In this document: positions 1 through 7,182 of the stretch, one piece after another
Position numbering within the stretch: the stretch's first letter is position 1
Layout: each line of letters opens with the position of its first letter
NCBI GenBank assembly: GCA_028278625.1
Contig: JANQDY010000281.1
Coordinates: 1-26,286, forward strand
Source of the DNA: Thermodesulfobacteriota bacterium
GTDB lineage: Bacteria > Desulfobacterota > DSM-4660 > Desulfatiglandales > Desulfatiglandaceae
DNA: 26,286 nt
Direction: 5' to 3'
Made by a program: the position numbers and the translations under genes
Notes under the pieces: model-generated
Databases searched by the model: none
Told to the model about the DNA's origin: nothing
What the model saw: the letters and a program-made list of their open reading frames with translations, nothing else

Positions 1-2
1 GG

Positions 3-173
3 GGCGGCAACGTTGATGTGGACAAGACGGATGTGTTTGAAGTCTACGGCCGGTTCGGCTTAAACGACATCTTTTCCATTACCGGTGATATTCAGTACAT
101 GAAAGACGCCTATACAAGCGGCGATGACCCCAGCGGCTGGATCTTCGGGCTGCGGGCCACCGCCGAGTTTTAG
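3..173 (+). CDS. Outer-membrane porin, C-terminal fragment (5' end outside window)
   Basis: An open frame enters from the left edge and stops at TAG 171-173, giving the last 56 residues of a protein. It alternates polar and hydrophobic residues as beta strands do, contains GDIQYMKDAY and DPSGWIFGLR, and ends in an aromatic residue (TAEF). That ending is the classical C-terminal signature read by the BAM machinery for outer-membrane beta-barrels. The DPSGWIFGLR-type ending resembles carbohydrate-selective (OprB-like) porins. The porin class is seen with fair confidence, but the substrate cannot be told from this fragment. The next gene starts 183 bases later with its own ribosome binding site, and no clear terminator lies between. 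Confidence 0.6.
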   Translation, partial: GGNVDVDKTDVFEVYGRFGLNDIFSITGDIQYMKDAYTSGDDPSGWIFGLRATAEF

Positions 174-356
174 TCAAGAAAAGGGACTTTGGTTCTTTGT
201 AGACAAGTTGTTGTGAATTTGATAGATTTCTCTCACCTCGGCAAATACCGGGATTACAGAAACGGTTTACGATGCCTTTAACGGCTCGGAAAAATGGGAC
301 AAGGGCACATGCTAATGAAATTGCCAAACAACAAGCCATAAAAAGGAGATTAGAAG

Positions 357-1325
357 ATGACGACAATGGACGCGAGTGAGAAAAAACCTCTTTGGCTGTC
401 AATGGAGGAGCGCATTCTTGAGCTCTCTTCGGACGATTTGTCGGACAATGGCCGGGAAAAAACCATTCACCGAATTGCCCAGGAACTTGATGATGATGGA
501 TATAATGTTTCTAACCACGGCGGCAATTTTCTTCAGTTAAGATGGGCAATCGATGAAAGGCTCGCAGTCGGAAGACCCTTCATGAAGGATTTCAAGGATG
601 CCCTTGAGGCGCTAACACTGGAGGATTTGGCCAATGCTGAACTGGCCAACGCCAAACTTGTTCGTGATGTTGGCGACGCATGGCCGAAAATCAAAGGGTC
701 GGAACGTAGAGCCGATGTGCTTCTGATTCTAGAGAACAAAAAACTTGATCTGCTTATTAAAAAAGCAAAGGGCCTTTCCGGCGACGAGGGCATCCGGTTA
801 CTGATCGAGGAAACGCTCGCTTCGGATATTATCATGGAAGCCCTTGGCATTGCGGCGGAAAAGCTGGAACAGGTAAACGCCGACATTGAAAAGGAACGTG
901 CGGAGGTAGAAAGGGTCAAAGAACTTCTCGCCGGTGTAGAGAATAAAACCAAGGAAGAACAAGTTAAGCATTTGCTTGCCAACAGCGTCTCTGACACGCT
1001 GATCATTGAGCTGGCGGAAGTCGACCAGGCGCTCCTTGATGGCGTCAAACAATCCATAGAAGCGGAGCTCAAGGAACAGCAAAGGCTGGCGGAGGAAGAG
1101 GCAGCACGGAAAAAGGCGGAAGCAGCGGGACCCGCTTTGGGAGATATTCCTCCAGATGAGATGCTCGAGTACATCGAATCCATTCGCGAGATCCTTGAAT
1201 TCAGCGATAAGGAAAAGGATATCAGAATTATGTGTGAGCAGAGCGCCATTCCCGTAAGCCTCGTGGATATTGCCGTTTCCGATCCCGACAAACTTGATGA
1301 GCTTGAAAAAGAGGCGGAAGGATAG
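357..1325 (+). CDS. Hypothetical acidic, coiled-coil-rich protein (322 aa)
   Basis: I do not recognise this family. The ATG at 357 follows AAAAGGAGAT at 7-9 bases spacing, which fixes the start; an ATG three codons later is a weaker alternative. The protein is soluble and strongly charged, with no signal peptide, membrane helix or catalytic motif. Residues 1-75 form a compact acidic region. Residues 75-170 look helical. Residues about 165-255 are a long heptad-like coiled coil rich in E, K, A and L (for example ELKEQQRLAEEEAARKKAEA). The last 65 residues hold two short acidic helices. It stands alone between the porin and a decayed regulator. A structural or scaffold role would fit but is only a guess. 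Codon use resembles the neighbouring genes, so it is probably a real gene. Confidence 0.7.
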   Translation: MTTMDASEKKPLWLSMEERILELSSDDLSDNGREKTIHRIAQELDDDGYNVSNHGGNFLQLRWAIDERLAVGRPFMKDFKDALEALTLEDLANAELANAKLVRDVGDAWPKIKGSERRADVLLILENKKLDLLIKKAKGLSGDEGIRLLIEETLASDIIMEALGIAAEKLEQVNADIEKERAEVERVKELLAGVENKTKEEQVKHLLANSVSDTLIIELAEVDQALLDGVKQSIEAELKEQQRLAEEEAARKKAEAAGPALGDIPPDEMLEYIESIREILEFSDKEKDIRIMCEQSAIPVSLVDIAVSDPDKLDELEKEAEG

Positions 1326-1346
1326 GGAGATATTTTGAATGGATCT

Positions 1347-1368
1347 CCGGCCCGGTGTCCCGGGCCGG
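1347..1368 (+). terminator. GC-rich hairpin after the 322-aa gene
   Basis: CCGGCCCG (1347-1354) pairs perfectly with CGGGCCGG (1361-1368) around a six-base loop, starting 21 bases after the stop codon at 1325. It is followed by AAAACACC rather than a T run, so it is not a textbook intrinsic terminator on the plus strand. It may end or protect the upstream transcript. Confidence 0.4.
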
Positions 1369-1552
1369 AAAACACCGGCTCTGTTAAAAACAACCGTTTT
1401 GAACGACAAGCTGAGTTGAGGCGTGCAAGTCGTACGCCGCAGGACTAAGTCCCAAGATTGACGAATAGATCGCGGAAAATGGCCTTTTCCAAAGAAAGCG
1501 TTAGCGATTTTCAGAAAGGCAACCCGCCGATTTTAGCCACTTGAAAGATTGA

Positions 1553-1678
1553 AAACACGTTTTTGACCTTGTGATCACTGACATGGCCATGCCACACATG
1601 GCCGGCGATCAGCTGTCCATAGAGTTGGACACCGGCAAACTGTCTACGGCGGTGAGAGCGGCGTTGGTTAAAGGGTGA
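1553..1678 (+). pseudogene. Remnant of a response-regulator receiver domain
   Basis: The gap between 1326 and the molybdopterin gene contains a short open stretch (after an in-frame TGA at 1550) reading KHVFDLVITDMAMPHMAGDQ. This is the beta-3/phospho-Asp region of CheY-like receivers: DLVITDMxMPxMxG, with the phosphorylatable Asp in ITD at 1580-1582. The frame then jumps to an ending, GKLSTAVRAALVKG, that resembles the final receiver helix. The intervening 40-50 residues and everything N-terminal are gone, and no start codon with a ribosome binding site precedes it. It is therefore an internally deleted fossil of a receiver or hybrid kinase. Its TGA (1676-1678) overlaps a GTG at 1675 that is in frame with the next gene. 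I see nothing else gene-like in 1369-1552. Confidence 0.6.
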
Positions 1679-1731
1679 CGGGATGCCATGACCGTCCCAC
1701 GGATTTCGACATCCTGGATAGACTGCAAATA

Positions 1732-3825
1732 ATGAAAAAAGTACCGGTCTCCTGCAACAAGGATTGCGGCGGGGGATGCCCCCTGATCGCCCATGTGAAG
1801 AACGGCAAACTGATAAGGATCACCAACAACCCACTCAAAAGCCCCTGGATGGGGGGCTGTGTCAGAGGGTTCGGAATGGTTAAGGCGGTCCGGCACCCTC
1901 GACGTATCCGACAACCGCTCATTCGTGAGGGGGCCCGTGGAAAAGGGCTTTTCAAGACCATCAGCTGGCCCCAGGCCCTGGATATCATTGCTAAAAACCT
2001 TCGCCATACCAAGAAGAAACATGGCAATGAAGCCATCATGCCCCTGGGCGGATCAGGGGCCTGCCGGGGGATCGTTCACAACACCTTTTCTTTGCCTTCA
2101 CGTTTTTTTTCCCAGTTCGGCGGCCACACGGAGACCGTGGGCAATTACAGTGCGGGAGCCCTCGGTTTCACCCTCCCCTATCTATTCGGATCCCATCCCA
2201 CCGGAATCGATCCCCACACCCTAGATGATTCCCGTCTGATCCTATTATGGGGTTTGAATTCAGAAACCTGTCGTTTCGGCAGCGAGCTTAGGGATAAGCT
2301 GCGCCAATTAAGAAAAGAGGGCAAAAGAATCATCGTTATCGACCCCCGGAAGACGGCCACCGTTAAAAAGCTGGCGTCCCAATGGATCGCCGTTTATCCC
2401 GGCACTGACGCCGCGCTGATGGCCGGGATCCTCTATGTCTTAAAGCAAGAGCAGCTGCGGGACGAAACGTTCATCCAAACCCATTCCCACGGATTCCGGA
2501 AGCTTGACCAGTACATCGACGGGACCGTGGACGGACAGCCCAAAACCCCTGATTGGGCTGCGTCCGTTTGCGGCGTTGATGCCCGTACGATTCAGGAATT
2601 CGCCCGTTTGTACGGCCAAACAAAACCTTGCGCCCTCCTGCCGGGATTGTCTATCCAGCGTACCGTCGGAGGAGAGGAGGCCGCGCGTTTCGCGGTGGCG
2701 CTACAATTGGCCACGGGCAATATCGGCATCCCCGGTGGCTCGGCCGGGACCAGCATCTGGTGGTCCCTGCCGGGCCCCAAAATACGCGGCATGACGGTGC
2801 CGCCAAATCCCCTGAGACAGTATTCGATCCCCGTCTATGAATGGGCCGATGCGGTCTTGGGCGGTACCCGGGCCGGCTATCCCGCCGATATTAAATGCAT
2901 CTATAATGTCGGCGGTAACTATTTGGTTCAGGGGAGTGACATTAAAAAGAACATCAAGGCCCTTTTGAAGGTGGATTTTTCCGTTTGCCACGACTATTTC
3001 ATGACCCCCACGGCCCGATACTGCGATCTGGTCCTGCCGGTCACCACTTTTTTGGAACGCTCAGATGCGCTTCACACCAGCAACAACATACTGCTTTATT
3101 CACAAAAAGCCATTGAACCGGTGGCCGGGGCCAGAAACGATTACGACATTTTTTGTGAATTGGCCCGGAGATTGGGCTTTTATGAATCGTATTCCTCCGG
3201 GCGCACGGCCGATCAGTGGCTCGATGCTTTCCTTGAGGCATCCGAAATCGAAGCGGTGGACCGGTTTAAACAGGATGGTATCTATTTCGGGCGCGACCAA
3301 AAACGGATCGGACTGGCACCTTTTGTCCAGGCACCCCATCTTCATAAACTGTCGACACCGAGCGGAAAAATAGACATCTACTCCGGGAATTACGAATCCT
3401 TGGGATTTCCGGGTTATCCCACGGTCCGAACCATGCCGGCCGAGTCCCGATACCCGTTGTTCCTGGTGACCCCAAAGAGCAAACACCGCACCCATTCCCA
3501 GAACATCAGGGAAGATTCCCAATCACTGGCAATTCACCCCGAAGATGCTCGGAAAAGGGATATTGATGATGGCCGGCCGGTAGTTGTGACCAGCACGGTC
3601 GGTAAGATTAAAACCCGCGCCAGGGTAACCAGGGATATCATGCCGGGCGTGGTATGTCTTAAAGAGGGAATCTGGCCGAGTTTTGACGACAAGGGGATTG
3701 ACACCGCGGGTTCCCCCAACACCCTCACTTCAACCGAGCCGACCCTTCCCAGCAGGGCTTCCCGGACCCATTCCGTGGCAGTAGAGGTTGTACCGTCTGA
3801 CCCTAAGATCACGTCATCGGACTAA
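1732..3825 (+). CDS. Molybdopterin oxidoreductase, DMSO-reductase family, cytoplasmic
   Basis: This is a catalytic subunit of the Mo/W-bisPGD (DMSO reductase) family, 697 aa from ATG 1732. The N-terminus VSCNKDCGGGCPL supplies C8, C12 and C16, and C43 (in WMGGCVRG) completes a [4Fe-4S] site. The segment GNYSAGAL aligns with the Mo-ligand loop of DMSO reductase, making S140 the likely metal ligand. The C-terminal molybdopterin-dinucleotide-binding domain spans about residues 570-690 (LFLVTPKSKHRTHSQN). There is no twin-arginine leader, so it should act in the cytoplasm. No electron-transfer or membrane subunit is adjacent. ATG 1732 is preferred because it puts the cluster at the usual distance, although its ribosome site is poor; an in-frame GTG at 1675 is the alternative. 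Its stop overlaps the stop of the convergent AbfD-like gene by four bases. The substrate is unknown. Confidence 0.85.
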   Translation: MKKVPVSCNKDCGGGCPLIAHVKNGKLIRITNNPLKSPWMGGCVRGFGMVKAVRHPRRIRQPLIREGARGKGLFKTISWPQALDIIAKNLRHTKKKHGNEAIMPLGGSGACRGIVHNTFSLPSRFFSQFGGHTETVGNYSAGALGFTLPYLFGSHPTGIDPHTLDDSRLILLWGLNSETCRFGSELRDKLRQLRKEGKRIIVIDPRKTATVKKLASQWIAVYPGTDAALMAGILYVLKQEQLRDETFIQTHSHGFRKLDQYIDGTVDGQPKTPDWAASVCGVDARTIQEFARLYGQTKPCALLPGLSIQRTVGGEEAARFAVALQLATGNIGIPGGSAGTSIWWSLPGPKIRGMTVPPNPLRQYSIPVYEWADAVLGGTRAGYPADIKCIYNVGGNYLVQGSDIKKNIKALLKVDFSVCHDYFMTPTARYCDLVLPVTTFLERSDALHTSNNILLYSQKAIEPVAGARNDYDIFCELARRLGFYESYSSGRTADQWLDAFLEASEIEAVDRFKQDGIYFGRDQKRIGLAPFVQAPHLHKLSTPSGKIDIYSGNYESLGFPGYPTVRTMPAESRYPLFLVTPKSKHRTHSQNIREDSQSLAIHPEDARKRDIDDGRPVVVTSTVGKIKTRARVTRDIMPGVVCLKEGIWPSFDDKGIDTAGSPNTLTSTEPTLPSRASRTHSVAVEVVPSDPKITSSD

Positions 3826-5273
3826 TCCGAAATTTCCTCATCAATATCCATTATTTTACGGGCGTAATCGACGTACTCCTCCATGGGTGTCGTGAATCTG
3901 ACCACCAGTTTGGCGCCATCCGGGGACCCGCCACCGTGCATACAGCCCGGCACGCCTGCTCCGATGGTCAGCCATTCGGACAGGCGGGCCGCTTTGAAGC
4001 GGGATTCGGCCGAAGCGGTTCCGGCTTTGAGACACTTCTTTAGAAACGGACCGTATTCCGGATGGGAGACATCCGTATAAGAGGGCATACAGCCGGTTTC
4101 CACGATGCCGCCGCCGATTTCCTGGGTCAGCCGTTTGACTTCATAGGGGAGCGTGGCCACCATCACTTTGTTGGTATGGGCCGTATGGGGATCCGCAAAG
4201 AAGGATCCGGAATCATGCTTCATGCCCAGGGCACAGGCCCCCGCTCCCAGTCCGAAAGTTATGGTGTTGTTGATGCTCATGTCCACCAGTTTGTTCATGA
4301 AGGTTTTGGCCTTCAGACCGTTGGCGCGCGCCATCAGGATGGACGCCCCGATCATGACATCCCCCTGTCCGGTAACGCAACCGCCGATGCAGGCCCGGTA
4401 GTTGGCGGTAAAATATTGAATCAGCTTGGCCGTGTATTTGGCTTCCCGGCACATGAAGACCCGATCGTTGGGGACGAACACATTATCGAAGAGCAACCAC
4501 CCTTGGGTAATGCCCGTATCGGGCACTTCCACATCCGCGGTATCTTCCAGTTCCCGCTTGTCGCTGGGATGTCGGGCTTCCACGATGGTCAATCCTTCAA
4601 TGTCCCGCGGTACAACGCACGCCACGGCGTAATCTTTGTCCGGGTCTTTGTAGGCGCTGCCCGGCAGCAGGAATATCTCCTGGGCGGCCGCCGTGCCGCA
4701 AATCATCAACTTGGCGCCCCGAATGACGATGCCGTCCTCACGCACCTCCACCACATGCAGATTGGAATCCGGATCCGACTGCTGGGAAGGCGATTTGCTG
4801 CGGTCCCCTTTGGCATCGGTCAGTGCGCCCGATACGGTCAATCCCTCTTTCTCGGCCCGCAGGATCCAGTTTTTCAATCGTTTCTGGTAGTCCGTACCCA
4901 GCGCCGCATCCATGTCCGCGGTGACGGCCCACATGACGTTCATGGCATTCCAGCCCACACACACGGCACCGGTACAGGTGCCGGTGCGGCGGTAATTCTG
5001 ACGCTTGAACCGCATGTTCTGAATCAGGGCCCCGTCATCCTGCATCATGGAATTCCAGCGCATGATCTTTTCACCCGTAAAAACCGATGTTGCCGTGTAC
5101 ATCTTTTTAAGCGCCGGATCATTTGCTCCGTCGTAACAGCGGGCGTGGCTTTCAACCGTGCGTTTGGTAGCCGGGTGGGTGGTAACATCTTCAATCAATT
5201 CACCGAATTTGTAAATGTTCGGTCTCAGTTCCTTGAGGGCAGCTAAATAGTCTTCCCGTGTCTTAATCGCCAT
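3822..5273 (-). CDS. 4-hydroxybutyryl-CoA dehydratase / 4-HPA 3-hydroxylase family flavoprotein (AbfD-like)
   Basis: This 483-aa protein has the full length and layout of AbfD (4-hydroxybutyryl-CoA dehydratase/vinylacetyl-CoA isomerase), a flavoprotein built like acyl-CoA dehydrogenases. AAGGAG precedes ATG 5273 by seven bases. In the Clostridium aminobutyricum enzyme the [4Fe-4S] cluster is held by C99, C103, H292 and C299. Here the first pair is C100 and C105 (GTCTGAVCVG, one residue wider). C299 is kept, but position 292 is Tyr (NYRACIGGC) with an extra Cys at 295. The catalytic Y296 and K300 equivalents are I296 and V300. The fold is therefore secure, but dehydratase activity is doubtful. 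It is the last gene of the tetR-acd-etfB-etfA operon, which suggests a CoA-ester substrate and electron exchange with the Etf. Confidence 0.8.
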   Translation of the reverse strand: MAIKTREDYLAALKELRPNIYKFGELIEDVTTHPATKRTVESHARCYDGANDPALKKMYTATSVFTGEKIMRWNSMMQDDGALIQNMRFKRQNYRRTGTCTGAVCVGWNAMNVMWAVTADMDAALGTDYQKRLKNWILRAEKEGLTVSGALTDAKGDRSKSPSQQSDPDSNLHVVEVREDGIVIRGAKLMICGTAAAQEIFLLPGSAYKDPDKDYAVACVVPRDIEGLTIVEARHPSDKRELEDTADVEVPDTGITQGWLLFDNVFVPNDRVFMCREAKYTAKLIQYFTANYRACIGGCVTGQGDVMIGASILMARANGLKAKTFMNKLVDMSINNTITFGLGAGACALGMKHDSGSFFADPHTAHTNKVMVATLPYEVKRLTQEIGGGIVETGCMPSYTDVSHPEYGPFLKKCLKAGTASAESRFKAARLSEWLTIGAGVPGCMHGGGSPDGAKLVVRFTTPMEEYVDYARKIMDIDEEISD

Positions 5274-5295
5274 GGTTCATCTCCTTAGGAATCTT

Positions 5296-5329
5296 GAATT
5301 CTCAACTGCGCAATGTGCAGGGAGAATTC
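5296..5329 (-). other. Intercistronic hairpin between etfA and the AbfD-like gene
   Basis: GAATTCTC (5296-5303) pairs perfectly with GAGAATTC (5322-5329), and inside it CTGC pairs with GCAG around a seven-base loop. It lies in the 76-base gap between two cistrons of the minus-strand operon. No T run follows on either strand, so mRNA processing, stability or differential expression is likelier than termination. It may attenuate the last gene. Confidence 0.45.
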
Positions 5330-5349
5330 ACGTCGCTCCACGATCTTAT

Positions 5350-6363
5350 TCAGTTATTGGCTTTTTGTTCCTTGTATTCTCTTATCTTCTCCAGCAGCAC
5401 CCGTAAAAATGACCGGCAATCTTCAACAACCCCGTAGTCCACCTGACTGAAAACCGGGGACTTTTTGTCATTGTTGATGGCGATCATAACCTTTGCACCG
5501 GTGATGCCGACCATATGCTGCTGCTCACCGGAGAGTCCGATGCCAAGATAAATGTCCGGGCTCACCATTTTGCCGCTCTGTCCGATCATGCTCTCAAGGT
5601 CGGCCCAGCCCTCATCCACGGCGGGCCTGGTACACCCCAGACCCGCTTTCAGGATTGTGGATAGTTGGACGATCTCGTTCCATCCTGTTTCATCCCCGGC
5701 GCCGGCACCTCCGGCAACCACCACCGAAGCCGTACCCAGAGGGATCCCTTCAGGCTGTTCAATCACAACCTCCAGGGTTTCCATTCGGCCGGAGGACTGA
5801 AAAGGACCCGCTATCGATACAACCTCTCCGCCACGTTCCCGGTCCAGCTCAGGGGCCGGAAAAACACCCTGGGCGATGGTGGCCATTTGGGGCCGTCTTT
5901 CGGGGCAGACGATGGTGATCTCACCACCGTAGGCAGGGATTATTTGATCCAGGATACCATCCTGGTTGATTCCGAGATCAATGCAGTGGGCCGTCAAACC
6001 GGTCCCGAGTCTGGCCGCCACCAGCGGGGCCAGTTCCCGACCCACGGATGTGGATCCCATGAGTATGATCTGGGGCTGGTATTCATGTGCCAGCTTAACG
6101 ATTACACCAGAATAGACTTCCGGGTGATAGTTGGCCAGTTCCGGATCATTTCCCATGAAGATCCGTGCCGCGCCAGCGGCGATCAAGCTCCGGGCATGGG
6201 CTTCGATCCCATCCCCAAGGAGAACCACATCCACCGTGGTCTCCAATTCATGGGCAAGTCCGCGTGCTTTGCCCACAAGCTGGGGCGTAACGGGCAACAG
6301 ATTCCCCTTCTCCTGGTCGGCAATGACCCATACGGGAGCATTTCCATGATTCATTGCATTCAT
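5350..6363 (-). CDS. etfA: Electron transfer flavoprotein, alpha subunit
   Basis: This 337-aa protein is EtfA, the FAD-carrying subunit of the heterodimer that takes electrons from acyl-CoA dehydrogenases. Residues 1-200 form the Etf alpha/beta N-terminal domain (VWVIADQEKGNL; ILMGSTSVGRELAPLVAARL). The C-terminal FAD domain is clear: GLGCTRPAVDEGW, MIGQSGKMVSPDIYLGIGLSG, QHMVGITGAKVMIAINNDK and SPVFSQVDYGVVEDC correspond to the family's FAD-binding loops. Its ATG (6361-6363) overlaps the etfB stop codon as ATGA, so the two subunits are translationally coupled. No extra ferredoxin domain is present, so this is a plain rather than an obviously bifurcating EtfA. It should serve the acyl-CoA dehydrogenase and perhaps the AbfD-like protein of the same operon. 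Confidence 0.95.
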   Translation of the reverse strand: MNAMNHGNAPVWVIADQEKGNLLPVTPQLVGKARGLAHELETTVDVVLLGDGIEAHARSLIAAGAARIFMGNDPELANYHPEVYSGVIVKLAHEYQPQIILMGSTSVGRELAPLVAARLGTGLTAHCIDLGINQDGILDQIIPAYGGEITIVCPERRPQMATIAQGVFPAPELDRERGGEVVSIAGPFQSSGRMETLEVVIEQPEGIPLGTASVVVAGGAGAGDETGWNEIVQLSTILKAGLGCTRPAVDEGWADLESMIGQSGKMVSPDIYLGIGLSGEQQHMVGITGAKVMIAINNDKKSPVFSQVDYGVVEDCRSFLRVLLEKIREYKEQKANN

Positions 6364-7154
6364 AAAACCCCCACTTCCACCAACTTTTGAACCAGTTGAT
6401 CCGCCTTCTCATCCCGGGAACCCGTAAGGAACAGAACCTCTCGCGTGTTTTCCACCGGTCGCATTTCCGTCACAATGGTAGGGGATCCTTTAACGCCCAC
6501 TGTTTCGGCCGGCACACCGAGATCGGTAAAACCCCACTGGGTGATGCTTTTTTTTCTGGCCTTGATGATGCCAGAAAAGCTGAGGGTTTTCGGCGAATTG
6601 AGATCCCGGGTTACGGTAAAAACCGCGGGCAGTTGCACCTTCACACGTCGATACCCGTTTTCCAGAGCCGCTTTGACCTCCCAGCTTTGTCCTTCATACC
6701 CACTGATTTCCTTGACCATGGTCACCACGGGCATGCCCAGCATTACGGCCATTTCCGGTCCCACCCATTCGGTGGCGCCGTCGCTGCTGGCCATCCCGCA
6801 AAGGACCACGTCAACATCGCCCAGTTTTTTGATGCCCATGGCCAGGGTATACGCCGTGGCAAAGGCATCGGCGCCGCCGAAGTTCGGGTCGGAAAGCAAA
6901 ATTCCGGTGTCGGCCCCCAATGCCAGGCACTCCTTGACGATATTTCCCGCCTGGGGAGGCCCCATGCTCAAAACGGTAACATGGGCGTCATTTTCGGCCT
7001 TGATTCTGAGCGCTTCCTCAAGGGCGTGCCTGTCCAGGGGGTTTATCACCATGGGAACGTCACGCCTCACCAGTGTTTTGGTTTCGGGATCGATTTTGAT
7101 ATCGCTGGCCTTTTTGGGGTCCGGCACCGCTTTCATGCAGACGACGATCTTCAT
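6360..7154 (-). CDS. etfB: Electron transfer flavoprotein, beta subunit
   Basis: This is EtfB, the partner of EtfA, with the family's N-terminus MKIVVCMKAVPDP. ATG 7154 gives that conserved start and has AAAAGGA about seven bases upstream; an ATG directly before it (7157) and an upstream in-frame extension are less likely. The product is 264 aa, the normal length. Visible family features are INPLDRHALEEALRIK, VTVLSMGPP and CLALGADTGILLSD. The segment DVVLCGMASSDGATEWVGP lies in the nucleotide-binding region, and the central LPAVFTVTRDLNSP is the usual EtfB signature area. It sits 28 bases downstream of the acyl-CoA dehydrogenase and overlaps etfA by four bases. Both facts indicate one transcript and a shared role in carrying electrons from CoA-ester oxidation. 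Confidence 0.95.
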   Translation of the reverse strand: MKIVVCMKAVPDPKKASDIKIDPETKTLVRRDVPMVINPLDRHALEEALRIKAENDAHVTVLSMGPPQAGNIVKECLALGADTGILLSDPNFGGADAFATAYTLAMGIKKLGDVDVVLCGMASSDGATEWVGPEMAVMLGMPVVTMVKEISGYEGQSWEVKAALENGYRRVKVQLPAVFTVTRDLNSPKTLSFSGIIKARKKSITQWGFTDLGVPAETVGVKGSPTIVTEMRPVENTREVLFLTGSRDEKADQLVQKLVEVGVL

Positions 7155-7182
7155 CATGTTTCCTTTTTCTTGATGCAAGGGC

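Noticed and set aside
533..1393. Minus-strand Ser-rich frame opposite the 322-aa gene
   Set aside because: Composition (runs of S, A, F, L) is typical of the antisense of Glu/Lys-rich coding sequence, and the plus strand has the better start signal.
4062..5246. Long plus-strand open frame (394 codons) opposite the AbfD-like gene
   Set aside because: It is the antisense shadow of a well-matched gene with GC-biased codons; the translation is His/Gly-rich without family signatures and has no ribosome site.
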